Shown piece by piece: positions 34,835-43,027 of a stretch of DNA of 64,000 nt. The stretch is from Thalassovita sp. (GTDB taxonomy: Bacteria > Pseudomonadota > Alphaproteobacteria > Rhodobacterales > Rhodobacteraceae): assembly GCA_029212905.1 (NCBI GenBank), contig JARGPB010000011.1:62001-126000 (forward strand). Direction: 5' to 3'. The translations under genes and the position numbers were made by a program. Position 1 is the first letter of the stretch; the number at the start of each line of letters is the position of its first letter. The notes below the pieces were generated by a model that searched no databases, had not been told where the DNA came from, and was given only the letters and a program-made list of their open reading frames with translations.

Positions 34835-35823
34835 GGCTTGGGTTTCTTCAGGCTGGGGGGCACGGTGATCCGATCCGAGGTCGCATTGACCCCAATTCGG
34901 CGCGGAGTAGCGGCCTTGGACAGGCTGGCCAGTGCCATGAACCACGCCTTTGGCATGTCAGACGGCAGCCCGACGGGAATGCCTGCGAATTTCGGAGTTT
35001 CGGTGAACCCATGACCGGGTTCTTCGAATTCAGGGGCGGTGCAGTTGATACAGGGATACCCCGCGCGCGTGCAGCTGCCCGATCCGTTCCACGCCCGGAT
35101 ATTGCAGTCCCCTACGGCCTGTGTCCCGATACAGCCTAGGTGCTCCATCATGCAGCCAATTTCGGACAGCTCGGTTGCGCTGGCCTTGTATTCGTAGAAT
35201 TCGTTTTTCGAGCACCCATGATGCACCAGATGATCCGCATAAAACCGGGGCCGGGCGAACCCGTCCAGATCGTCCTGCGTCATTGTACCAGCAGCCAGCA
35301 ACATCAAAGTTTCGGTAACCCAATCGGGATGCGTGGGACAGCCAGCGACATTGATAACCGGCAGCCCACCGCGCGCCGTGAAATCCGCGCTCAGCGCCCC
35401 CCCTTTATGAGAGCCATCATATTGCACACCCACCGCGTCCGACGGGTTCTCGCCCGCCGTTGTCACCCCGCCATAGGTGGCGCAGGTCCCCACGGCGACA
35501 ACATGCTGCGCCTTGGGGGCCAGCGCCCCAACCCAGTCCAGCATGGATCGCCCTGTGCCTGCCAGCATGTGATATTTTCCAGTCCCGCGCGGCCCCCGCA
35601 CGATCGAGCCTTCGATGCACAGAATATCCAGCGTCCGAGAGCCATCCTCGATCGCGCTCAGCAGACGGCGGACCTCGGCGCCCGAGGCCTCGCTGAGGCT
35701 GGGGTGCCACAAAAACTCCAGCCCCGAGGCACCCAGCAGATCCATCAGGTTCGGATCCTCCGCGCACAGAAGCGACATCGTGCAGCCACCACAGCCGGCT
35801 GATTGCAACCATAGAATATTCAT
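34831..35823 (-). CDS. hupU: Regulatory (H2-sensing) hydrogenase small subunit HupU
   Basis: This 330-residue small subunit starts directly with the cluster-binding region (LQSAGCGGCTMSLLC) and has no Tat signal, which keeps the sensor in the cytoplasm. Further Cys ligands are seen in GTCATYGG, GCPTHPDW, HHGCSKNEFYEYKA and CINC. The ATG at 35823 overlaps the hupT stop by 4 nt. Confidence 0.95.
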   Translation of the reverse strand: MNILWLQSAGCGGCTMSLLCAEDPNLMDLLGASGLEFLWHPSLSEASGAEVRRLLSAIEDGSRTLDILCIEGSIVRGPRGTGKYHMLAGTGRSMLDWVGALAPKAQHVVAVGTCATYGGVTTAGENPSDAVGVQYDGSHKGGALSADFTARGGLPVINVAGCPTHPDWVTETLMLLAAGTMTQDDLDGFARPRFYADHLVHHGCSKNEFYEYKASATELSEIGCMMEHLGCIGTQAVGDCNIRAWNGSGSCTRAGYPCINCTAPEFEEPGHGFTETPKFAGIPVGLPSDMPKAWFMALASLSKAATPRRIGVNATSDRITVPPSLKKPKP

Positions 35824-37148
35824 GCGTTCTCGGCCCGGTTCAGAGTCAGACGGAAACAAGCACCGGGGCTGACATCCTCGCACAGCGCGAGGGTGCCGCC
35901 GTGTTCTTCGAGTATCTTATGCGAAATAGACAGGCCCAGTCCGGTGCCTTGCCCCACGTCCTTGGTCGTGAAAAACGGGTCAAAAATCGTCTGGATATTT
36001 TCCTTGGGAATGCCAGGACCGTTATCGCGCAGGGCCAGAAAGGCCTTGTCGTCCTCATAGCCCACGGTAACCGTGATCGTCGGGTCGGGGTGACCCTTCA
36101 TCGCGTCCACAGCGTTTTGCACCAGGTTCATCAGGACCTGCTGAATATGCCCCGGACGCCCCAGCACCATCGCTGTTTCCGGTCCCTCGAACCGAATGGT
36201 CAGCGCCGTTTTCGTTCCGCGCTGAATCCAATGCGCAGCCACCCGTGCAGTTTCCACCAAATCGAACCGGATCATCTCGCCCGAGCCTTCGGCAGATAGG
36301 CGACGCAGATCCTCGACAATGTCCCTGACCCGTTCGGACCCATCGCGTGCGCCCTGAATGGCATCGCGCAGGTTGGTGACAGCGCGGTCCAGTTTCAGGT
36401 CTCTGCGCAGCTCGATCAGTTCGTCGCGCGAGGCACCCGCCTGCACACGATCGAAATAAGCTTCGAACCGGCTGGCGTATTTCTCCAGCGAATGCGTATT
36501 GGCATAGACAAAGCTGATCGGGTTGTTCAGCTCGTGTGCGACCCCCGCCAGAAGCCGCCCCAGAGACGCCAGTTTTTCATTTCGGACCAGCTGCGTCTGG
36601 GTCTCTTTCAACTGGTGGTGGCTTTCTTCCAGTTCGGAATAGGCGCGGCGCAGCTCGCCCAGGGGGCGCCCCGTCAGCACCGCACCGATGCCTTTGCGAC
36701 GCCTGTCCAGCCGAGGCGCGATCTTGAATTCAACCGGGTCCTGCCCGGACGGCGTGGTCAAAAGCACCTCTACGGTCGCCTCTTCGCGGCGCTGAATCAC
36801 GTCCTGAATAGCGCCCATCAGGCGGTCGCGTTCAGCCCCGTCAAAGAAGTCCTCGATCCCGTGCCCGTGCAGCGCGTCACGTTCCATTCCCAGCACCTTG
36901 CAGAACGAGGCGCTGGCATTGCTGATCTGTCCATCGCGTTCGACCACAATCAAATGGTCGCTGATCGACGCCAGAACCGACCCCAGAAACCGGCGAAGGG
37001 CCTGAAGCTCGTTGTTCTGGGCCTCCAGCTTTTCCTGATACTCGACCAGATCGGCATAGGTTTTGTCGACGGCCTCAAGCACATCCAGCCAGACGGCGTC
37101 ATTAAAGTCGCCGCCCTGCGCAAGAATATGCTGGGGTTTTTGCTGCAT
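35820..37148 (-). CDS. hupT: Hydrogenase sensor histidine kinase HupT
   Basis: This 442-residue soluble kinase has no membrane helix. A coiled region (about 25-55) leads to a PAS domain (about 55-165). A second coil then leads to the HisKA H-box with His205 in LAGVAHELNNPISFVYAN. The ATPase domain has N, G1 and G2 boxes (MNLVQNAVDAM, LRDNGPGIP, GTGLGLSIS). In R. capsulatus HupT phosphorylates HupR and is controlled by HupUV. AGGAG before the start lies in a hairpin. Confidence 0.95.
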   Translation of the reverse strand: MQQKPQHILAQGGDFNDAVWLDVLEAVDKTYADLVEYQEKLEAQNNELQALRRFLGSVLASISDHLIVVERDGQISNASASFCKVLGMERDALHGHGIEDFFDGAERDRLMGAIQDVIQRREEATVEVLLTTPSGQDPVEFKIAPRLDRRRKGIGAVLTGRPLGELRRAYSELEESHHQLKETQTQLVRNEKLASLGRLLAGVAHELNNPISFVYANTHSLEKYASRFEAYFDRVQAGASRDELIELRRDLKLDRAVTNLRDAIQGARDGSERVRDIVEDLRRLSAEGSGEMIRFDLVETARVAAHWIQRGTKTALTIRFEGPETAMVLGRPGHIQQVLMNLVQNAVDAMKGHPDPTITVTVGYEDDKAFLALRDNGPGIPKENIQTIFDPFFTTKDVGQGTGLGLSISHKILEEHGGTLALCEDVSPGACFRLTLNRAENA

Positions 37149-37160
37149 CTTTTCGGGTCT

Positions 37161-37184
37161 CCTGCCGCAGACGATAGCGGCAGG
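37161..37184 (-). other. Hairpin over the hupT ribosome-binding site
   Basis: The 8-bp perfect inverted repeat CCTGCCGC/GCGGCAGG with an 8-nt loop lies 12 nt before the hupT start. The downstream arm contains AGG of the AGGAG ribosome-binding site, so the stem could reduce hupT translation. There is no U-run after it in the direction of hupT, which argues against a plain terminator. Confidence 0.5.
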
Positions 37185-37217
37185 CCCGCAAAAACAAAAG
37201 AACCGAAAGCACCGGCT

Positions 37218-37397
37218 TCAGCGGGACAGGTCTGCCTTGCAGTCTTCGATCACAGCCAACGCAGCCGGGGCATCATCCAAAGCCTGCGCCAGCGCCAGAG
37301 CGATTTTCGCCAGATAGAGCTGTGCGTGCTCGGGGCCAACAGCATCAATTCCCAACGCCAGGGCCTCGTATACAGTTTCAAGGTTTTGATGGGTCAT
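37218..37397 (-). CDS. 59-residue DUF2783-like protein
   Basis: A 59-codon gene starts with ATG at 37397, overlapping the stop of the FAD monooxygenase by 4 nt, and ends with TGA at 37218. The peptide is two amphipathic helices (LETVYEALALGIDAV and LYLAKIALALAQALDD), in the style of the DUF2783 proteins that accompany such monooxygenases. The function of that family is unknown to me. Confidence 0.75.
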   Translation of the reverse strand: MTHQNLETVYEALALGIDAVGPEHAQLYLAKIALALAQALDDAPAALAVIEDCKADLSR

Positions 37398-39004
37398 GCG
37401 GCGGCCTCCGTACGGTTAAGTATGTTTCTCAAAGCTCCCTGCACCGCGCCACCGCTCACCTGTTTCCAACGTGCGGCGATATGCATGTCGGGCCTGATCA
37501 GATAGACCGTGCCATCCTCAGCGCCATAGGCGTCGGCTGCGCGTCCCTGTGCAGGCAGGCAGAGCACCTTCACCGCAGGGTCAAGCCCATCCAGATCGGC
37601 CTGACCGAACACCAGCACAGTAAAGCCAGCCCCGAACTGATCCGTCAGAAATCCCTCTGCAAGCGCCACATCCGCCGCCACAGCGCCGAGCTCGGGCCCT
37701 GCCCTGAATGCATCATCCGACGACAGCGTGATCGGGCTATCCAGATAGGTATAAGGTGTCATCTGGCGTGGGTTCGCCAACTGTCCCATCGCCGGATGCG
37801 TCAACGACAGGGACAGCGCGGCGTCACGCATCACCTGCCATCCCAGCGTCGGAGGCGTCATGAAACGAGTGCTTTTGCTGGCATTTGCAAACACATCCAA
37901 AGTCGCCCCGCGGCGCTCGGGCGAGTAGCTATCCAGCAGATCAGACCCTGCCCAGCCATTCAGAACCCAGGCAAGTTTCCAGCCAATATTCTGACCATCT
38001 GCCAACCCATTATTCAGTCCCCGGACCCCGAAAATCGGCACGATATGTGCGCTATCGCCAACATAGAACACACGCCCGTCCCGGTAATCATCCAGCGCCA
38101 GGGTATTGGCGGAATAGACGCTCCACCACTCCAGATCCCAATTGCCCGTGTGGCCGATCTCGGCCAGAACGCTGGCAACGCTATCGCGAACGGTCTGCTC
38201 CTGAGTTGCCTCTTCGGCGCTTTCGTCCAATGCCAATTGATAGTCGATCCGCCAGATGTTTTTCGGTTGTTTATGGATCAGCACCGTCCCACCGGGGCGG
38301 CACGCTGGATCAAACAGCGCGCGCCGGATTGTGGGATAGTCGTGCTCCATCTGCACATCAGCGATCACATACCGCCCCTCGTAATTTTCGCCGCTCAGCC
38401 GTTTGCCCCGGATCGTCCGCACCCTGCTGTGCGCGCCATCGGCGGCCAGCACCCAATCGGCAAGCAGCTCATACGATCCCAAGGTATCGGAGATGCCAAG
38501 TTCGACACCGTCGGGCACATCCGTCAGCCCTGTCACTTCGGACCCCCAACGCAGGTCAATAAGATCCGATTCAGCCACTGCATCAAACAGGAACTGCTCG
38601 ATATACTGCTGCTCAAGGTTGTACATCGGCCGGAATTTGTCGTCGGGCCCGTCGGGCATCTTGAACTCCAGGATTTGCTGCCCGCGAAAGAAACTGCGCC
38701 CCGTGGTCCACCCCAGCGAGGTCTTCAGAAACGCATCAACCGCCCCCAGTTGTTCCAGGATATAAAAGCTTTGCCTGGCAATACAGATCGCCCGGCTACC
38801 ATCATTGAACGTCTCTTTGCGCTCGATCAGAACCGAGCGCACCCCGTATTTTGCCAACGTCAGCGCCGCGATCATCCCGACCGGACCAGCCCCCACAATC
38901 GCCACTGGCGTCCGGTCGCTCAGCCGCCCGCGATCTTTGGGCGCCTCAAATTTTGGATATGTGAAGTAGAGCGATTCCAGATCGCCACGTCCTTTGGGTC
39001 GCAT
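37394..39004 (-). CDS. FAD-dependent aromatic monooxygenase (MhpA-like)
   Basis: This 536-residue class A flavin monooxygenase probably hydroxylates a phenolic or aromatic acid with NAD(P)H and O2. The FAD-binding motif is AIVGAGPVGMIAALTLAKYG near residue 33; GRVFYVGDSAHIVPIFGVRG is the second flavin motif. The C-terminus has the thioredoxin-like extra domain of the PheA/MhpA group. GGAGG lies 7 nt before the ATG at 39004. It forms a pair with the DUF2783-like gene, and a LuxR regulator diverges from it. The substrate cannot be deduced. Confidence 0.9.
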   Translation of the reverse strand: MRPKGRGDLESLYFTYPKFEAPKDRGRLSDRTPVAIVGAGPVGMIAALTLAKYGVRSVLIERKETFNDGSRAICIARQSFYILEQLGAVDAFLKTSLGWTTGRSFFRGQQILEFKMPDGPDDKFRPMYNLEQQYIEQFLFDAVAESDLIDLRWGSEVTGLTDVPDGVELGISDTLGSYELLADWVLAADGAHSRVRTIRGKRLSGENYEGRYVIADVQMEHDYPTIRRALFDPACRPGGTVLIHKQPKNIWRIDYQLALDESAEEATQEQTVRDSVASVLAEIGHTGNWDLEWWSVYSANTLALDDYRDGRVFYVGDSAHIVPIFGVRGLNNGLADGQNIGWKLAWVLNGWAGSDLLDSYSPERRGATLDVFANASKSTRFMTPPTLGWQVMRDAALSLSLTHPAMGQLANPRQMTPYTYLDSPITLSSDDAFRAGPELGAVAADVALAEGFLTDQFGAGFTVLVFGQADLDGLDPAVKVLCLPAQGRAADAYGAEDGTVYLIRPDMHIAARWKQVSGGAVQGALRNILNRTEAAA

Positions 39005-39070
39005 CGTGTGTCCTCCGTCCTGATATCGGTTTTCTATACAGGGGGCCGAGTGCATGGTAAGTCCCTCCAA

Positions 39071-39766
39071 ATGGGGGACACGGCGACACGATACGACCTG
39101 ATTGAATCCAGCCTGGCAAGGCTGGGACAAGACGCGTTTCTGGATCCATTTCTGTCCCTCGCCGAGCAATCCGGCGCAGTGCAGATCATGGTGTTCTCTT
39201 ATGCGCCCGACCATGCCGCCTGCCTGATGTCGCGCAATTTTCAAGCGGGGGCACTGGGCGCGCGCCTTGCGGCGCAATACCTGGATCAGTGGTTCCTCCA
39301 AGATCCGGCGTACACGGACATTTTGGGAATGAAGCCAGGGCAAAACCTGCCGCTTCAGTTCAAGGATCTCTTGCGGCGGATCGGGCCAGATTATCGCGCC
39401 AAATTTTTCGACGCCCCCGCGCTCAAAAGCAAATCCACCGTGCTGATCGTGGGGGACCGACTGAGGCTTGCGGTCAGCCTGTATTGGCAACGCGACGCAA
39501 TACAGGAAGATATTTGTCCGCTGCTGGCACGGCTGGCGCTTTTGCATTTCGAGGCCAGACCAGAACATAGCCTACCCGAGCCGCTCGCGGTATTGTCCGA
39601 ACGCGAACGCGCGGTCTGCTTGGGCATGTTAGAGGGCAAAAAAGCCGAGCAAATCGCGGATGACCTGCACGTTGCACCCTCGTCGGTGATCACCTATCGA
39701 CGCCGTGCCTATGCCAAACTGGGGATCAATTCGCGTGGCAGCCTGTTTGCGATCTGCCGACCGTAG
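39071..39766 (+). CDS. LuxR-family transcriptional regulator
   Basis: This regulator of about 231 residues has a C-terminal LuxR helix-turn-helix (LSERERAVCLGMLEGKKAEQ, then VAPSSVITYRRRAYAKLG). The N-terminal 160 residues show no family I can name. It diverges from the FAD monooxygenase across about 66 nt and so probably controls it. The ATG at 39071 has a poor ribosome-binding site; GTG at 39050, behind AGGGGG, is an alternative. A much longer open frame upstream is antisense to the monooxygenase and not real. Confidence 0.82.
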   Translation: MGDTATRYDLIESSLARLGQDAFLDPFLSLAEQSGAVQIMVFSYAPDHAACLMSRNFQAGALGARLAAQYLDQWFLQDPAYTDILGMKPGQNLPLQFKDLLRRIGPDYRAKFFDAPALKSKSTVLIVGDRLRLAVSLYWQRDAIQEDICPLLARLALLHFEARPEHSLPEPLAVLSERERAVCLGMLEGKKAEQIADDLHVAPSSVITYRRRAYAKLGINSRGSLFAICRP

Positions 39767-39787
39767 AAGCGGCCAGGTCCTCGGGGT

Positions 39788-40456
39788 CTACGCGGGTTTC
39801 AGCCCCGGCCCCGCTGCCCCCGGAGACACCATCCACGCCGTGGCGCCATCCAAAACCGCAGAGTACACAGCCTGCCCCAGCGCATGCCCGACCTCGGTAT
39901 GCAAGCCCGCAAATGGCTCTGTCCCCTCGGGGGAGGCCACAGCTATACAGTCGGTTCCCGTGCCCGTCGCCAACCCAGTCGGAAGCTGCAAGCCAACCTC
40001 CATCACCGCAGCCGTCCGGGCCTGTGTTGCGATGCTCACGGCCTCCAGCATGGCCGTTTCAGTCAGGCCCACATTCAACCGCACCGCCACATTGATCGTT
40101 CCCCAGGCCGAAGGATCGCGCATGAACCGCGTGCCGATACGTTCCGCATTGGAGAGGCCGACCGTGGCCACGGCCTGGGCCTGTGCTGCCCCCACCTGCG
40201 CCTTTGCCTGCGTGGTTGCCGAAACATCCCGCGAGGTCAGAAAGCACACCGCATCCTCAGCCTTACGATCAGCCAGAACCGTGCCCAGCCAGGAATGGAC
40301 ATCCAGATCAGGCGGCAGGTCCGCATTCCGTACTTCGCGCCACAGAATACGCCGGGCCGAAACCAAACCGGGACGGTTGATAGCCCAGCTCAGCACACGC
40401 ATTTGCGCACCAAGGTCGAATTCCACCCAAGGTCTCTCGATCAAAACCTGCGTCAC
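39788..40456 (-). CDS. cbiZ: Adenosylcobinamide amidohydrolase CbiZ
   Basis: This 222-residue enzyme cleaves adenosylcobinamide or pseudocobalamin to adenosylcobyric acid, so that incomplete corrinoids can be rebuilt to B12. Family motifs TSRDVSATTQA, ATVGLSNAERIG, GTINVAVRLN and ATGTGTDCIAVASPEG are all seen. It overlaps the ATPase gene by 4 nt and is the last gene of the riboswitch-controlled operon. Confidence 0.88.
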   Translation of the reverse strand: MTQVLIERPWVEFDLGAQMRVLSWAINRPGLVSARRILWREVRNADLPPDLDVHSWLGTVLADRKAEDAVCFLTSRDVSATTQAKAQVGAAQAQAVATVGLSNAERIGTRFMRDPSAWGTINVAVRLNVGLTETAMLEAVSIATQARTAAVMEVGLQLPTGLATGTGTDCIAVASPEGTEPFAGLHTEVGHALGQAVYSAVLDGATAWMVSPGAAGPGLKPA

Positions 40457-41211
40457 CCAAGGACCTCCAACGGCTGAAACACCGGGCCGAATTCCGTATC
40501 CACGAAATGCGCTGAAATTCCGAAATGGTTACGCAAATTTTCAGGCGACAGGACCTCGCGTGGTGATCCGTCCGCAACCAGCCGCCCGCCAGACAACAGA
40601 ACCAAACGCGAGCAGTGCCGCACCGCCAACCCCAGATCATGGATCGAAACCACCGCCGATTTCCCCTGCTCTGCAATCTGTTGAAAGCAGCGCATCGTGG
40701 CGATCTGATGCGAAGGATCCAGCCCCGCGATGGGTTCATCCGCCAGCACCAAAGGCGTTTCCTGCGCCAGGATACGCGCGATCAGGACGCGGGTTTGTTC
40801 GCCCCCGGACAGGCGGGTCGCCGTCCTATGACGTAGCTCATCCAGCCCCATCTGGTTCAGGGCCTTGTCCACCGCTGCCCGGTCCTCAGGTCGAACGGCC
40901 TGCCCTGCATTCAGGTGCGGGATACGCCCCAAAGTGACCAAAGTTTCCACATCCACCGGCCAGGCGATTTCATGGCTCTGCGGCATCCAGGCGACGTGGC
41001 GGGCCCGTTGGCGCGGTGTCATCTCGACGACAGAGCTGGCGCCATCACACGGCACAAGCCCCAGCGCTGCCCGCATCAATGTTGTTTTCCCCGCTCCGTT
41101 CGGACCAATCAGACCGACCACCTCTCCTGGGGCAACGGACAGGCTGACGCGGTCGATAACCTGCCTGTCCCGCAGGGCCACGGACATATCGCGCAATGAC
41201 AACAACGTCAT
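40453..41211 (-). CDS. btuD: Cobalamin ABC transporter ATP-binding protein BtuD-like
   Basis: This 252-residue ATPase has Walker A GPNGAGKTT, the signature LSGGEQTRVLIARIL and Walker B PLVLADEP. It is of the FecE/BtuD family. The riboswitch, BtuC-like permease and CbiZ around it make cobalamin or other corrinoids the likely cargo. It overlaps the genes on both sides by 4 nt. Confidence 0.88.
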   Translation of the reverse strand: MTLLSLRDMSVALRDRQVIDRVSLSVAPGEVVGLIGPNGAGKTTLMRAALGLVPCDGASSVVEMTPRQRARHVAWMPQSHEIAWPVDVETLVTLGRIPHLNAGQAVRPEDRAAVDKALNQMGLDELRHRTATRLSGGEQTRVLIARILAQETPLVLADEPIAGLDPSHQIATMRCFQQIAEQGKSAVVSIHDLGLAVRHCSRLVLLSGGRLVADGSPREVLSPENLRNHFGISAHFVDTEFGPVFQPLEVLG

Positions 41212-42191
41212 ACCCCGGCCTTTCGTGTTTTATAGATCAGGTGCAGGAACAAGGGCGCCCCCACCAGCGCCGTTAGCACGCCCAGCTTCAGGTCTTGGGT
41301 TGGCAGAACCAGCCGCACAACAATATCTGCGGCCAGAACCATCACAGCCCCCCCCAAGGCCGAGGCCCACAGCAACCGCCCCGGACGTGCGCCAACGTAT
41401 GGTCTCAGGATATGCGGCACAACCAGCCCCACAAACCCGATCGCCCCTGCCACAGCCGTCGCCGCTCCGATCGACGCGGCCGTGCCGACCACCAGTTTCA
41501 GACGCAAATGGGTCAGATTGATCCCCATCGATTCAGCCGCATCCTCGCCCAGGGTCAGCGCGTCCAAACCGCGCGGCAAAGACCCAAGCAGCGCCCAGCC
41601 AACGCCCATCAACGGCAGCGCCAACCAGACATGTGTCATCGATCTATCGGCAAGCGACCCCATCATCCAGAATACGATTTCATTCGCAGCAAAGGGGTTG
41701 GGGGACAAATTCAGCACCAACGAACTCAGCGCCCCCGCCAACGATGAAATCGCGATCCCCGCCAGGATCAGTGTCAGGGATCCGCCACGAGGACCAGCCA
41801 AGGCCATCACCAAAAAAACGCTCGCCAAGGCTCCGGCCAGCGCGGCCAGGGGCAAGCCCAGAACAAAGGCCGCCGACAGCCCGGTATGGATCGCCAGAAC
41901 CGCCCCCAAGGCAGCCGAACCCGACACCCCGATCAGCCCAGGATCAGCCAGCGGGTTACGCAAATAGCCCTGCATCCCCGCTCCGGCCATGCCCAAAGAA
42001 ATACCTATCATCAGCCCCAGCAAGGCGCGTGGCAGGCGTATTTCCCGCATCACCATGCTGAGTGGTCCCTGGTCATCAATCACCAACGCAGCCAGGCTCT
42101 GCCCGATGGGCATCCCTGCGGGCCCCAGCGCCAACGAGGCAACAAACAGCGCCGCAACGGCCAGCAACAGAACCAGGATCAAGCGTTTCAT
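41208..42191 (-). CDS. btuC: Cobalamin ABC transporter permease BtuC-like
   Basis: This 327-residue permease of the FecCD/BtuC family has about ten hydrophobic helices and the family motifs REIRLPRALLGLMIG, GMQGYLRNPLADPGLIGVS and GFVGLVVPHILRPYVG. I chose ATG at 42191, which overlaps the binding-protein stop by 4 nt; an upstream extension lies within that gene. Confidence 0.9.
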   Translation of the reverse strand: MKRLILVLLLAVAALFVASLALGPAGMPIGQSLAALVIDDQGPLSMVMREIRLPRALLGLMIGISLGMAGAGMQGYLRNPLADPGLIGVSGSAALGAVLAIHTGLSAAFVLGLPLAALAGALASVFLVMALAGPRGGSLTLILAGIAISSLAGALSSLVLNLSPNPFAANEIVFWMMGSLADRSMTHVWLALPLMGVGWALLGSLPRGLDALTLGEDAAESMGINLTHLRLKLVVGTAASIGAATAVAGAIGFVGLVVPHILRPYVGARPGRLLWASALGGAVMVLAADIVVRLVLPTQDLKLGVLTALVGAPLFLHLIYKTRKAGV

Positions 42192-43027
42192 TCGGCGCTC
42201 TCCACGCGGTGGCGCAACGCGACCAGATCGCGGATCGCACTGAGGACATATGGCGTACCGCACAGCCAATCGCTATCTGCGACGGTGCCGGTTTCACGGT
42301 TCTTCTGTAGCGTCCGAACCACAGGATGATCAAGGATTGCCTCGGATCGGGACTGTCCGGGGTATTTCGCCCCCGTGACCACCGCATCCGGTTGCAGCAT
42401 CACCAACACCTCTAGCGGCAGGTTGCCGGCGCGGCTTTGTCCAGTACGGGTGATGGCATTTTCAAACCCCGCAGCCAGCAAGATTTGCCCAGCCAGGGTT
42501 TTGTCCCCGGTGGTATAGCCATTCGCATAATACATCGCCGCCAGCGGGCGATTTTGCACATTTTCGCGCAACGCAGCCAGATCAGCGTCAAAAGCAGCAA
42601 CCATCGCCTCGGCGCGGGCTTCGCGCCCCAAGGCCCGGCCCATCTGAAGGATACGTTCGCGCACATCCTCCAGGGAATACGCCGGCAGGAACAGCTCGAC
42701 CTGTTTATCCAGGCGTCTGAGCATATTCACCGTGGCGACGCCGGTATACCGACCAGCCAGCACCAGATCCGGTTCTTGCAGATAGATCTCTTCGGCCTGC
42801 CCCTGATTGCGTACGAATGCCTGCGCCTGCTGGTGCATGGCGCTGCTGCGCGGATCAGTGGACAGGTAGGACAGCGACACGATCTGATCGGGATCCGCAA
42901 TTAGCATGGCCAATTGATCCGTGCACAGATTCATCGACACAACACGGCGCGGAGCCATGTCGGCAACAGCAGCTGCGCCGGCCAGAACCAGCGCAGCTGC
43001 CAAGGTTATGATCTTAGAACGACGCAC
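42188..43027 (-). CDS. btuF: Cobalamin ABC transporter periplasmic binding protein BtuF-like
   Basis: This 279-residue protein starts with a signal peptide (VRRSKIITLAAALVLAGAAAVADM) and then the class III binding-protein fold (RVVSMNLCTDQLAMLIADPD, YLQEPDLVLAG). It would deliver corrinoid to the BtuCD-like pair. The GTG at 43027 lies inside the end of btuB (14-nt overlap) and is chosen because the signal peptide begins there; the ribosome-binding site is weak. Confidence 0.85.
   Translation of the reverse strand: MRRSKIITLAAALVLAGAAAVADMAPRRVVSMNLCTDQLAMLIADPDQIVSLSYLSTDPRSSAMHQQAQAFVRNQGQAEEIYLQEPDLVLAGRYTGVATVNMLRRLDKQVELFLPAYSLEDVRERILQMGRALGREARAEAMVAAFDADLAALRENVQNRPLAAMYYANGYTTGDKTLAGQILLAAGFENAITRTGQSRAGNLPLEVLVMLQPDAVVTGAKYPGQSRSEAILDHPVVRTLQKNRETGTVADSDWLCGTPYVLSAIRDLVALRHRVESAE

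Noticed and set aside
37322..39070. A very long plus-strand frame reading into the LuxR-type gene
   Set aside because: The part before about 39050 is antisense to the FAD monooxygenase and has low-complexity composition; only the last 231 codons look like a protein.
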